This document shows positions 46,661 to 57,499 of a DNA stretch of 64,000 nt, piece by piece. Made by a program: the position numbers and the translations under genes. A model generated the notes under the pieces. The model searched no databases. It saw nothing but the letters and a program-made list of their open reading frames with translations, and was not told where the DNA came from. Every line of letters starts with the position of its first letter. Positions within the stretch are counted from its first letter, which is position 1. The DNA is from Solenopsis invicta (Eukaryota > Arthropoda > Insecta > Hymenoptera > Formicidae): assembly GCF_016802725.1 (NCBI RefSeq), contig NC_052673.1:831037-895036 (forward strand). The letters are read 5' to 3'.

Positions 46661-46960
46661 GCACGTATTTGGTCCGAGACATGGTTATTATATCATCGGT
46701 TTCTTGTCGGTTTTTACTGATATCTCAGTTCGTTATTTGTAAAGAATGCAAAGAACAAGTACGTTTTGGCGAATTTAGTACATGTGGTTTAGATTTTAAA
46801 ATAGCAGTTCAGTGCAAGTGCAACACAAAATATATAAATTCCTGTTTTTTGATAGACAATAAATCATATGAGACAAATAGGAGACTTATATTCATCATCA
46901 GACTATTGAGCGTTGGTAAAAAAGGCATAAATTTATTATATTTTTTTTTATTATTAAGAC
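46654..46960 (+). pseudogene. Mutator-like transposase fragment
   Basis: The open frame from 46654 (138 codons in all) includes VICKECKEQVRFGEFSTCGL, then CKCNTKYINSC, then SYETNRRLIFIIRLLSVG, GKKGINLL. The order (CxxC near the start, GLDFKI, CxC, YExNRR, a hydrophobic RLLxVG and G-x-x-GxN) is the N-terminal zinc-containing region I know from Mutator-like transposase-domain proteins that are abundant in insect genomes. The first methionines come from repeat sequence, so the true start is lost. The fragment ends near codon 100 and then becomes AT-rich non-coding, so the catalytic domain is missing. Confidence 0.6.
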
Positions 46961-47070
46961 TTTTTACAATCAAAAAGAATTTTCTGTGGGTTAATAAAGT
47001 ATTTATGATTAACATGGGATATATAAATAAAAAAATCCTTCCTCTCTCTCTCTCTCTTATAATTTTTTGA

Positions 47071-49240
47071 TAAAATTCAAACATGATTTAATTTTCATTG
47101 ACTATATTAATTCCAACAATTTGGATTTGTTATTTTTAACATTAAACTCGTATTTAATATCATAAAACACTTATACATTTATAAATTTTTGCAAAAATTT
47201 CGACATTTTTTTTTATATCGAACTCGTATTCAGCAATCTAAAAAATCTTTAAGTTTGAAGAAAATTTGTTGAAAACTATTTAGTAAATTATCAATAATCT
47301 GAATTTGCAGCTTTTCCTCAATAAACTTCATATTTAAGTATAAATATCTTATTAATCACAGCAGCACTAAATTCTTTTTGAGAATTTAAAATTCTAACAA
47401 CAAGTTTAATTGCAATAAAACCTTTCATCTTATATCATTATATAGTTGTTATATGACAAAGTAAGCAAAAACTTTTTTTTGCAATTTTAACTGCAAATTT
47501 TTCTAAATTGTGACTTGATGATTTTTTTAAATTGTGAACAACTGTATGGAAATCAGATTTATTTTCAACATCCAGAAAACTTCAAAAAATGATCCCATTC
47601 TAGTGTTACTTTTCTTTATTGAACTATGTAATCTGAACGTTGGCTATCTGCTTGCGCTAATTGGTCAGAATAATTATTCATAATAGTAGCCTTTGTCTGT
47701 GGGAAATCTATGTCATCACGGTGCAAAGTGAATTAAAAATATCCTAAAATGTCTTGAATTGTCTTAATAAATGGGATTTATTAATTTTACGCCCACGATA
47801 CTCCGTGCGCATGAGTCAAGAAGAAATATGGGTATAATTTTCCAGGGAATCTCGTAATTGTTCTTTTTAAGTGATTGTAGTACGTCGTATAATTAAATTC
47901 TAGTTTGTTGGGAACGAACGTATGCTCTAGTTTGCGTGCTACGACAGCTATTATACTATCATATTAGGAAATCTAATAATACTTTATCTACAATATCATT
48001 ATTACTTTAAAATCTTCTATATCATTTCCTATAAAATTATTCCACAAATGTTTTTCTATATAAAGTAAGACTATAAAATTTATCAAAGTAAAATAAAAAA
48101 AATAATTAAACGATATCATATAGATGTATTATTAGAAATTATATAGATAGAAACAATAAAATAAAGTTATAAAAATTTTATTGATTTTTGTAAATGTAAC
48201 ACTATGCGGAACTTTTGCAATTAATTGCTTCGTTTCAGTATAAAAGCGAAGTCATTGTAGCACAAAGTTTTAATAATACGATTTCTATGAGACGTTATAT
48301 TTAAAGTGAACACAATTTCTGTTTACACGAATGAATGGATTAATATTAACGTTTATTAACTCTTTGTGCCTTGATTTTCTCTTTTGACAGATTGGATTTT
48401 CTCAATCCGAGAGTCTTTTTTTGCGACAGTACACTTTTATGCTTTTTATTATGATAGCGTAAATTTCTCTCTTTATTTCGCTACATACCTTTTACAGTTC
48501 TTTTCTAAATCCACGCGCTATGCGACCTATAAGACACTGAAATCCGACTTGGTAGATCATGTTAATAATTTTGAACGCAGGTTTAACATATCGGCAAAAA
48601 CAATTTCATGCAAATGGAATATCTCGAGAAATTTGCTTTCATGAGCCACACCTCAAAAGCTTGCAATTTGTTGCAAGGATCGAGGTAGTAATTTTATCGT
48701 CGTATACATGAGACAAACTTTAGAAAGGAATAATGAATTTACGTACGCATAAAAAAAGGATATCAGACACTTTAATCATTGTAATGCATCTTGGATCTGT
48801 AAAGCTAGATATTTAATTTATTACTTTGTTTTATACACTTTATATGCATTCAAATGAAGTATTTACGAATAATACATAAGTACGAATAATACATATATTT
48901 ATCATTAATAAAGGAAAAAAGGCTTAAGATGCGCAATCAAAGCAATAACGGTGTTGTATTTAAATTCTTGTAATTAACATGTTTCATACATTTATGTATT
49001 GTTACATTTAACAGGTTGATATTTTTCAGGAAAGAAACATCAAATTCAGTAAACACAAGTTACAGTTATATAAATGTTAGTTGTAATTTCTCACTCAACA
49101 ATATAACTATTATATAACGAGTATATTATATGACAGTTTAGCAATTTAATATATTGACTCAACATCTTATCTTTTTTTCTTGTATATATTTTTAATAAAA
49201 TGCAAATGTTCTAAATTTTTTATAAGCGGTATAAATGTAG
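47071..49240. other. AT-rich DNA without recognisable gene
   Basis: A (CT)n run at 47039-47061 precedes it. An 86-codon open frame at 48384-48644 has no recognisable motif. I see no repeats shared with the rest of the window. Confidence 0.45.
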
Positions 49241-49680
49241 ACTAGATTATATATGTATTTCTGATTTCTACATCGCGTAATTTCCCGATTTGGAATAAAT
49301 GATCGTACCCCGGATTCACGAGAAAAAGATATTATCGATGCGTTGTAGGTATCAGAGAAAAGCTTTTCTCTGAAGGCTTATGATGTATAGCAACATTTTG
49401 TGAATGGAATTGTACGATAAATTGAATTAAAAGTAAAAATTCTCATTCTCGCGGGAGAAGAGACGCGTTAATTGGAATTGCGGGAGATCAGGAGAATTAA
49501 TAGATCGACTGAATTGAGTCCGAGTATGAGTTTGTAATCCAGTTTGTAATGCACGAACCACTTTCTGATTCATTCGCCCGTTACTATACCAATGACGACG
49601 TGACTGGTTGCTCTATAAATGCCACGACGGAACATCGGATCTTGCATCATTGTAATAAGCCATTCTATCATTTATAGTAT
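49241..49680. promoter_or_regulatory. Less AT-biased island with a TATA-like element
   Basis: The segment has a more balanced composition and contains CTATAAATGCC at 49612-49622, with TCTTGCATCATTG about 20-30 bp downstream, a TATA-plus-initiator-like spacing. No coding exon is recognised downstream. Treat as a weak core-promoter candidate or conserved non-coding DNA. Confidence 0.2.
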
Positions 49681-50219
49681 ATGCATACTGAGCTTGTGAT
49701 ATATACAGATTCTTATGTGAATGCTAGTTAAAATTTATTAAAATTAAATCAATTCTGTTTCTGTTTAGAGATAAAATTGGTTAAGGCAGGAAATCGGTAA
49801 AATAACACTCTCAATTTATTACACTAATAGTAGCATAACATTTATTTATTATGATTAGTTTATTCTGTTTTCATAAACATTAATTAAAATTAACGCAACT
49901 TGTTTTTTGCTGTTTTTATTCAAGACAGGCTTTAAAAGAGCAGGATCAAAATTATTTAAAATTAACTCTAAAATTAACTGTCGTCTCCTAATTGAATTTA
50001 CAAAAAAGAGTAATTAAATAAATCATCAGATAAACTTTATTTATTGTTAACAGATATTTACTGGTTCGCACAGATATTAATTAAACATACATTTTGATTA
50101 ATATTAATGAATGTTTATGAGAACAATCTGTATAGCTACACCACTAATACGTCGAGCTTTCTTGGCAACGTAAAGCTACCCAACGGTAACATCACGAGTG
50201 AAAACCGAAAATTTATGAA

Positions 50220-50607
50220 TGAACAGTAATACAGCTGGCCCGATCGATAGAGCGGCACCCCGCATGTCCTCGCGCCGACTCACCCTCGACATAGTAATCA
50301 ATATAGAGGAGGGGGTTAGGGATACGAGGGGTACGGCGGGTGCGCCAAGTCCATTCAGTAGAAGCGGCAGGCCTTGCTATTGATTGCGTGGGCAGCTAAA
50401 AAGCTGCTCCCCCACTTTCGGCCATTCAGCGGACCGCAGCAGCCTGTGGGGGTGGTGAGGTAGGGGTAAGCTACCAGGGGTGAAGCTGTTGGAGTGGTGG
50501 ATGATGTATATATGAATGCTTCTATTCGTGACGTGTGTGTATGCGCGCGTGCACGAGAAAGTGAGTGGAAGTGGCGTAGGTCGGAAACGAAGAAGGGGAA
50601 ACAACAT
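50220..50607. other. GC-rich single-copy island
   Basis: Visibly G+C-rich (CGGCACCCCGCATGTCCTCG, GGAGGGGGTTAGGG, GCGGACCGCAGCAGCC) against AT-rich flanks. It includes a GT/GC run at 50532-50555. The 76-codon open frame on the minus strand lacks a recognisable domain. It could be a regulatory region or untranslated exon. Confidence 0.35.
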
Positions 50608-51034
50608 TTTCTGTGAGAACCAGGGCTGGCCGTAATTTTCGGGCGCTATAATTTTCGAGGTGGGATCCAGAAGTGTATATAGATATGCACGGATATTTTT
50701 AATTTTAAAAAGGTAAGAATTTTTCTGGTCGTAATATGTTCGAAACGAAGATGGTTGATTTTTTTAAATCTGTGATAAAATTTGAGACACGTATTTTGTA
50801 TCTTAATATTACATATAAAATCTTTTCCATACAAAATTTATTTTATTAATACAAAATAATATAGGTTATTTCTTTTTATTTGTGATGTATAATCGAACAT
50901 GTACCCATACGAAAAAAAAACACTCAAAATTCGAGTGTTTACAGTCCAATTTAAGTTTTAACATCCAATTTTGAGAGTCTACTTTTAAAATTGTATAGGA
51001 AGAAGAAATATCTCTGTTAACCGACACCAGGTGT
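50608..51034. other. AT-rich spacer, nothing recognised
   Basis: No gene or named repeat. Confidence 0.4.
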
Positions 51035-51600
51035 AGAGGAGAGAAGAGTAATATGGAATCCATTTTCACTTTATTGAATAACTTTGTTTATAACCAGTAT
51101 TTTAGATTAAAACTTCAACGATTATATTCATTAAAATATGGTTTAACGAATTCTAGATTTAAAGTAATGAAATATTTATTACTTATAGAACATGATTTAT
51201 AAAAATGTAATGCGTTGCATAATCGGTGGAAGAAAGAAGTGGTAATATTATGGATAGCCCAAAAATAATTTTCAAAAATTACTTTAGATTAAAAAAAACA
51301 CACAATATTTTGTTATCAAATTATACATTTAAAATTTTCCATCGTAGAATTTTTCATCGTTTAGAATTTTTCTGGGTTTAAAAACGTTACAGATATCACT
51401 AGAATAGTCATTTTATCCGTGTTTAACATTAAACAACAAGCCTAAAATAATACTTTTAATGTTTCTGAACATTGTCCTTTAGAATAACAATCGATTTGTC
51501 GAGGAAATATTTCGATATGTATTAAAATTTCGCTTAAAAATCATATTAACAAAATCCCATGCTATTATTTAATTTTCCGTAACTCGAAATGTGTATATCT
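51035..51600. repeat. Dispersed repeat family R1, copy C
   Basis: The first ~245 bp match copies A and B. The later CATATTAACAAAATCCCATGCTATTATTTAATTTTC matches CACATTAGCAAAACTCTATGTTATTGTTTAATTTTG in copy B. It ends just before the Tc1 fold-back. Confidence 0.55.
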
Positions 51601-52018
51601 AAAAACAGGTAAATAATAGAAAAATGCTCAAAATACACTAGGCAACAAAATTATCGCAACACTCATTTATACAAAAATTTTGCACAACTTCAAATAATCA
51701 TAACTTTATTAAAAATTATTGTCTTTTACAATTTTTTTTTCATTTTAAAGCTTGAAGTCTCTACTTTAAGGTACATTTGGTTAATTTTTAATTTCTGGTT
51801 TCCTTTTTCCGCTGTTTTTTTAAAAGTAAAGACGTGTTTTGTTTCCAAACATTTGCATAGTTTGACGCACTCAACGGGGAAGGATAAATTTTTTTCGTAA
51901 ATGTCACGACAGCCATCGTAAAATTTGGAGTTTTTCCTGCAAATTAAAACAAAATCAGTTTGTACGATTCTTTTTCAAAGAGTTAGCATGTATCAAAATT
52001 ATGTATGTATTTTTGTTA

Positions 52019-52261
52019 GTTGCCGCCAGCATTACCCGGATTTTGATTTGTCTCATTGATGAAGAAATGATCTTCTCTACCTGACGTTATTCGTCTTCGA
52101 CTTTGTCTTCTTTGACGAAATCCTCTTGTTTCTTGATAACGAGTCCAAACTCGAGAGATAGAGGATCGATGAACGCCTATTCTCCTTGCAACATAACTTT
52201 GATTCAATCTTTTCAAAAGAGCAATGATTTTCCCACATTGAATTTTGTTCAAACTAGGCAT
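52019..52261 (-). pseudogene. Tc1-like transposase N-terminal HTH, left arm
   Basis: The frame starts at ATG 52261 (MPSLNKIQCGKIIALLKRLN), continues SYVARRIGVHRSSISRVW, then RYQETRGF, and ends in a SRRRITSGREDHF segment shortly before a stop at 52016. This is the paired-like helix-turn-helix domain with the GRPR-like linker (here SRRR) of Tc1 transposases, which bind the TIR. It remains open for ~80 codons plus an upstream in-frame extension to 52372. The DD34E catalytic domain is absent. It is the better preserved of the two arms. Confidence 0.85.
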
Positions 52262-52508
52262 TGTTACGACTTTATCGTTTGCTTCTTGAGTGATACAGTA
52301 AAGAATGAGTTTACGTTTATATAGAATTTTGGTGTTTACAGTTTTTTTATGGGAATCAATGTACGAGTACATTGCTACATTTCACAGCGTTTCTCTGAAT
52401 AATGCAAAGACTGTAAACTTCTATATCTAAACTTCTATAACCAAAATTCTATATAGTCGTAAACTTATTCTTTACTGTATCACTCAAGAAGCAAACGATA
52501 AAATAACA

Positions 52509-52760
52509 ATGCCTAGTTTAAACAAAATTCAGTGTGGGCAAATCATTGCTCTTTTGGAAGGATTAAGTCAAAGTTATGTTACAAAGAGAATAGGTGTTTA
52601 TCGATCCTCTATCTCTCAAGTTTGGACTCGTTATCAAGAAACAGGCGGATTTTGTCAAAGAATAGGACAAGGTTGAAGACGAACAACGTCAGCTAGAGAA
52701 GATCGCTTCATCATCAATGAGAGACAAATCAAAATCCGGGTAATGCTGGCGGTGACTAAC
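52509..52760 (+). pseudogene. Tc1-like transposase N-terminal HTH, right arm
   Basis: The ATG at 52509 opens the mirror copy (MPSLNKIQCGQIIALLEG, SYVTKRIGVYRSSISQVW, RYQETGGF). An in-frame TGA near 52675 interrupts the GRPR-linker region. After it the frame still reads SAREDRFIINE. Amino-acid differences from the left arm (for example K/Q, R/E, H/Y) show independent decay after the palindrome formed. Confidence 0.85.
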
Positions 52761-53137
52761 AAAAATGCATACATAACTTTGATGGATTCTAATTCCTCGA
52801 AAAAAAATTGTACAAATCTGATTTTTTTTAATTTGCAGGGAAAACTCCAAATTTTACGATGACTATTGTGACATATTGTGACAAAAAAATTCATCCTACC
52901 CCGTTGAGTGCGTCAAACTACGCAAATGTTTGGAAACAAAACATCCTTATTTTTAAAGAAACATCGGAAAAAGGAAAGCAAAAATTCAAAATTAACCAAA
53001 TGTACCTTAAAGTAGAGACTTTAAGCTTTAAAATAAAAAAAATTTGAAAGACGATAATTTTTAACGAAAATATGATTATTTAAAGTTGTGCAAAATTTTG
53101 GTATAAATGAGTGTTGCGATAATTTTGTTGCCTAGTG

Positions 53138-53168
53138 TGTGTGAGCGCGTGCGTGCGTGCATGTGCGC

Positions 53169-53200
<32 letters not shown>

Positions 53201-53232
53201 GCGCGTGTGCGTGCGTGCGTGCGTGTTTGTGT
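53138..53232. repeat. (GTGC)n/(GC)n/(GT)n compound microsatellite
   Basis: Starts directly at the right tip of the Tc1 fold-back (TGTGTGAGCGCGTGCGTGC) and runs through alternating GC and GT repeats. This purine-pyrimidine alternation is Z-DNA prone. Confidence 0.9.
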
Positions 53233-53439
53233 TTGACATCATAATTTTTTTAAGAATTTATACATACCATTTGAATTGGAAAGAAAATTCTTTCGATGGA
53301 AATACATATCACTTGGGTTTGTATTTAAAGATACTCCCACTCTGGTTTTACAAAAAAAGGGTGAGAAGTATAGACGCACGCACATACTTTTTTACATTTT
53401 TTTCTAAAGGTATTTTTTCTATCATGAATTTTGTAATAT

Positions 53440-53601
53440 TGTTGTACTCGATGAAACAAGTACACAGTTTTCTCGCGCAAAGACACTCGTTTTCACGACG
53501 CGGAAAGAAAGAACACTCTTTTATAAAAAGGAACATTAACTTTAATCTAATAACTTTATACAAATAAATCGTGGCGGAATTATTTTAAATATCTTGTGAC
53601 A
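53440..53601 (-). mobile_element. Gypsy-type LTR, minus orientation
   Basis: On the minus strand it begins TGTCACAAGATATTTAAAAT and ends GTACAACA, matching the plus-strand LTR at 53722-53888 at most positions. On its 5' side (plus coordinates 53602-53612) lies GGGACGCGGAG, the same purine-rich word that precedes the other LTR. The 3' side continues directly into unrelated DNA, so this is a 3' LTR. Confidence 0.7.
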
Positions 53602-53721
53602 ACTCCGCGTCCCATGTTATGCCCGTTCTTCGGCTGAATTTGAGAAGCTGGCTGAAGAAACATCGATTAGACAGAAGAAGCGCGGCCGGTTTTTGTTCTG
53701 TTCTGTTCTGGGACGCGGAGC
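53602..53721. other. Spacer between inverted LTRs
   Basis: Both ends carry the purine-rich GGGACGCGGAG word reading into the adjacent LTR, as a polypurine tract would. The ~95 bp between contain TTCTGTTCTGTTCTG and no conserved domain. This is a tail-to-tail junction of two retrotransposon copies with nearly all internal sequence lost. Confidence 0.55.
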
Positions 53722-53888
53722 TGTCACGAGATATTTAGAATAATTCCGCCACGATTTATTATATTTGTATAAAGATATTAGATTAAAGTTAGTGTTCCTT
53801 TTTATAAAAGAGTGTTCTTTCCTTTCGCGTCGTAAAAACGACTGTCTTTGCACGAGAGAACTGTGTACTTGTTTCGTCGAGTACAACA
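53722..53888 (+). mobile_element. Gypsy-type LTR, plus orientation (5' LTR of the gag-bearing copy)
   Basis: 167 bp from TGTCACGAGATATTTAGAAT to GTACAACA, with TG...CA termini. It is followed by a primer-binding site and gag on the right and preceded by a polypurine-like tract on the left. Having both is expected only where two copies share one LTR or after recombination. Confidence 0.75.
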
Positions 53889-53891
53889 TTT

Positions 53892-53908
53892 TGAGGGCTC
53901 GTCCGATT
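53892..53908 (+). other. Primer-binding site, tRNA-Pro-like
   Basis: TGAGGGCTCGTCCGATTT, starting three bases after the LTR, resembles TGGGGGCTCGTCCGGGAT, the complement of the tRNA-Pro 3' end. Position and near-match support reverse transcription primed by tRNA-Pro. Confidence 0.6.
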
Positions 53909-54075
53909 TCCACGAAAAATCATAGATATCTCAAAAGATTTAACGGCAGCGACTCCTACGAAAGCGGAAAGACGTTCTCTTCAAAAGAGAATGCGTGTTC
54001 GTACGCCTGCTAAACCTTGACTCTCCACTGAGGCAAATTCTCTTCGGGTAGTCACCATAGAATTATGTCAGCTTT

Positions 54076-54810
54076 GTGCTGAGAGACAAAAACAGCAGCA
54101 ACGTGACGAGGAAATGCAGGCTCCAGAAGCGCGACAAGAAATTTCAGCGTCTAGAGGAGCGGTTACAACATTTTTCAGGCCAGTCGTTACCTTTATCTTT
54201 TTGTCCTTCTATCGCGGAGATTCCTCGAGATTCCAAAAACGTAAGCGTCAATTTGAAATTAAAACCAGATATTTTCGACGAGAGTGTTTCGCTGCACGAA
54301 TATTTAACGCAATTCGAATGAATTGCGCGGGCAAATAATTGGGAAGATTATAAGAAGACGGTCGCGTTAACTTCGAACTTACGAGGAAAAGCGCGTTTAG
54401 TTCTAGACGGAATAACGGAATTAGGAGATTTAAGTTTTGGAAAAATTAAATCTAAGCTCGAGTTACGTTTTGGAGAAGGTTATATGACTCAAACTTTTTA
54501 TGCGCAGTTTACGAATCGTAAACAAGAATTTGGAAAAGATTTAATTTCGTTAGGAACCGATTTAAAACTTTCACGTTTAGTCTATCCCGAGTGTCCTCAC
54601 AAAGTGCTCGACAAGATTACTTGTGCTCAATTTATTGTTGCAGTCTCTGACGGGTTTTTGAGAGTTTGTCTACTATAACGCACTCTTCAACTTGAGGGAA
54701 TTACTTCCTTGCATTCTGCAATTAAGAGGACAAAAGCGGTTAAAACTATTCAAGAAAAAAGTTTTTCTCAGAAAGGGGAAAATGAAGAAGTAGACTATGT
54801 TTCAGTTTAG
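54076..54810 (+). pseudogene. Gypsy-type gag pseudogene
   Basis: A single frame runs from about 54076 to 54810 with in-frame stops at 54319 and 54676. An N-terminal basic segment is followed by LKPDIFDESVSLHEYLTQFE, then NWEDYKKTVAL, LRGKARLVLDG, KLELRFGEGY, a QFTNRKQEFGKDL segment and RLVYPECP. These are the hallmarks of the capsid-like Retrotrans_gag domain of Gypsy elements (W..., L.G.A, RF, NR.Q..ge.l, L...AYP). The CCHC zinc knuckle and all of pol are missing. No canonical ATG opens the frame, so its true start is uncertain. It sits ~190 bp after the LTR, as expected. Confidence 0.75.
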
Positions 54811-54959
54811 GTTTTATAATTTAAAATAGAAGATGTGGGAGAGAGTTATGGTTTTAGGATTAGGTTTAGGATTTCTCCTTTTCGAAATTGAAATTTCGTC
54901 TCAGGCGGGAGGGAGACATTCTCTCATTCCTTTTTCTTCCTGGAAGGCATTGGATTGGG

Positions 54960-55605
54960 AATGACACGAGCGACGCTCGGTAACCCGTGGCAGAACCCCG
55001 GGGTAGAGCAGGAAATCGTCGTGCTTCTCTAGAAATCCACGCTTTGAAAAACGGGTTCAAAGAATCGTTCTTTCTTCGGAAACTGAAAATGAGTTTCGGT
55101 TCTTTTTTTAGAATTTCTTGGATTTTCACAAGGGAATGGATTCGCAACGAACAGTGTTCAGTTTCCCGAAGCAGAAGCCCGGATGAGAGCAGAAAATTGT
55201 CATTTTTGTTTGATATTTCTCAAGACGACGCTTGGTAACCTGTGGCAGGAGCCCAGGGTAGAGCGTCATTTTGGTAGGTCGTTATTTTGGTCTGAATCGC
55301 AGAGGACGATGCTCGATTACCCGTGGCAAAAGCTGGGAATGGAGCGGAAGAGTCTAAGATTTCTTATTCTCCTAGAAAGGTGTTGGTTTGGGAGTGATGC
55401 TGGCGACGCTTGGTAACTCGTGGTAGGAGCCCGGAGTAGAGCAGGAAGTCGTCAAACTTCCCTAGAAATCCTTCCCTTGGGAGATGAGTTCTAAAAATTG
55501 TTCTTTTGTCAAGAGCTGAGAGTGAACTTCGATTTTTTTTTTTTCTGAATCGCAGAGGACGGACCTGAGACAAGAGCCCAAGGTAGAGCAGAAAGTTGTT
55601 AGATT
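54960..55605. repeat. Degenerate tandem array after gag
   Basis: Variants of GACGCTTGGTAACCCGTGGC followed by AGAGCCCGGGGTAGAGCAGG start near 54972, 55225, 55309, 55404 and 55558. The spacings (253, 84, 95, 154) are near multiples of 80-85 bp. A second shared block, TCTAGAAATCC...GTTC..AGAATCGTTCTT, follows the units at 54972 and 55404. The array is GC-richer than its surroundings and lies where pol would be expected. Confidence 0.6.
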
Positions 55606-57499
55606 TCAGTCTTTTGCAGGAAAATTTTATCTTAGAATTTTGTTTAAAATATAGGAAAAAAGAATTATTGATTTTAACATTTTTTCTTACAGGGTTTTGT
55701 TATTTAGAATTAAGTACTCGTCGGATTTTGTTTTTTTGCTTCAGTTACAAGGATCTTCTGAGACGACGTTCTTCATGTGGAGAATCATATTAAGCAATAG
55801 TTGTATTTTGTAATAAAAGATATGACTCTTCAACTTATGTAACAATCCAGAAATTTCAAACCAATAAAATAATTTTAATCAAATTTCATGTAAATTTAAA
55901 CGGAATAATAAAATAATCTATAACATTTTTATTATAAATTGGTCATACTTCAATATTCATTTATTTTTAAACTTAAGATCTTAATTATATTTTTAATATA
56001 GAGAAAACTGTTCTTTTAATGTCCAATGTCGATGCACAGTTCTATCTATAGTAAGCAGAGAACATTCTTCATCCTTACCAGAGTAAGGTAGAAAATATAC
56101 TATTGTTATTTTCGACACACGCACTTCGACTCGCGACGCATGCGCACAAAAAAGAAGAAAACACAGAATTCTTTAAAATACGAACTTTAATAACTTGAAT
56201 TCTACTCGAACGAGTAAATACATCTGTCAAACACAACTCATCAACTGTAATTTCGACGCTTTGTCAAGAAGACGATCATCTTCTCCTTTGCATGGGGAAT
56301 CGTACCGACCACATTCTTGCTCGTTTGTAACGTTATCTTAAATACCGATAAATTACAGAATAATTTAATCTTCGAATTGGTTTGACAGATCACAAAATCC
56401 ATTTGTAGAATAAAAGTACGCACCAAAAAAAAACTTTGATAAGACAGATTTTAGGAGAAAATCGAAAGAAAAGTTAAAATTCACTTACTTCTGACTCGTG
56501 GATTTCTTACTCGAGGTAAACTTGTTTTCTCTTACTGACGTTTTGTAGCTTATATATGTACGAAATGAGAATGTCTCCAGGTTCGAAATACTTATAACGA
56601 ACAACACTGATTGTGTGCCATTCTGATGAAAAACCCAATAAAAAGATTTAGTTATTAAATAGCTTAACGCGTATAAATTTAGCTTAACGCAAGAACAAGG
56701 ACAAATTATATATTCATGAGAGCGTTGGACAAAAAGTGCTTGCAATTAGCTTGCTAATACTTCATTTACATCGAATCAATTCAATGCGTCACAGTTAATT
56801 TAATTCCAGCGTGATCAAATGATGTATGCAGAATAACTTTTTATCGTACTGGAAAGTTTAAGGCCATTTGATATATTTTGACTCGACACCTTTCAACAAT
56901 GTCAAACGTCGCGGTCTTAAACTCTTCCGCTAGCGCGGAGAAGAGAGGAGGGTTTCAGCACAATAGCACATTCGCAAAACGCTTTATTTGTTTCTCTCGC
57001 TCTTTTTGTCCGTTGAGAACCAAGCACGCTAAGCGGAAAGCCTCTTCTGCAATAGGAAAATGTTTCGTGGGATAACAGTGAGACCATTGCATGAAATGTT
57101 ATTTTATTAAATCGAGATGCTCGTATTGCTTGTGTAAAATTGTAATAATTTGCCAAATTATTTGCCCATTAAGTTCGTGTATTCGCAATATAAATGTATT
57201 ATCAAAAATACAGACATAGCTAGTAAAGATTATTTTTATAAAATGCGAAGATGATAGTTTTTATCGCATAGTAGACAATTATGATATTATTTGTGATAAA
57301 AATTTAGTAAAAAATGATGAAATTGTGCAATATTTTTGTCATAAAAAGAAGTTTTCTGGAAAAATAATAATGCGTTCAACTAAAATAAATATTATAACAT
57401 TAACCTATAATATAACGTTAACCTATAAAAAAATTAACCTATATTTAGACTTTGGGTTACTAATATGTTAATATATTTAAATACATGCTCGAATCGATT
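55606..57499. other. AT-rich DNA; slightly GC-richer part at 56880-57080
   Basis: Short open frames only (up to 86 codons), and those at 56878-57156 run on both strands without a known domain. No named repeat. Confidence 0.4.

Larger units (their letters stand above)
51637..53137. mobile_element. 1.5-kb Tc1-like fold-back palindrome
   Basis: The tip CACTAGGCAACAAAATTATC at 51637 is matched by its complement ending at 53137. The two arms match along nearly their whole ~700 bp to a small centre at ~52340-52450. The left flank is TA; the right is TG, a probable mutated TA. Each arm holds, from the centre outward, a 5' untranslated piece, the first ~80 codons of a Tc1 transposase, and then terminal non-coding sequence. 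So the unit was first internally deleted and then became a head-to-head palindrome. It has no catalytic domain and could only move in trans. Confidence 0.9.

Noticed and set aside
53157..53567. 136-codon open frame starting in a GC/GT repeat
   Set aside because: The N-terminal part is microsatellite (Arg-Ala-Cys-Val), and the C-terminal part is the complement of a Gypsy LTR.
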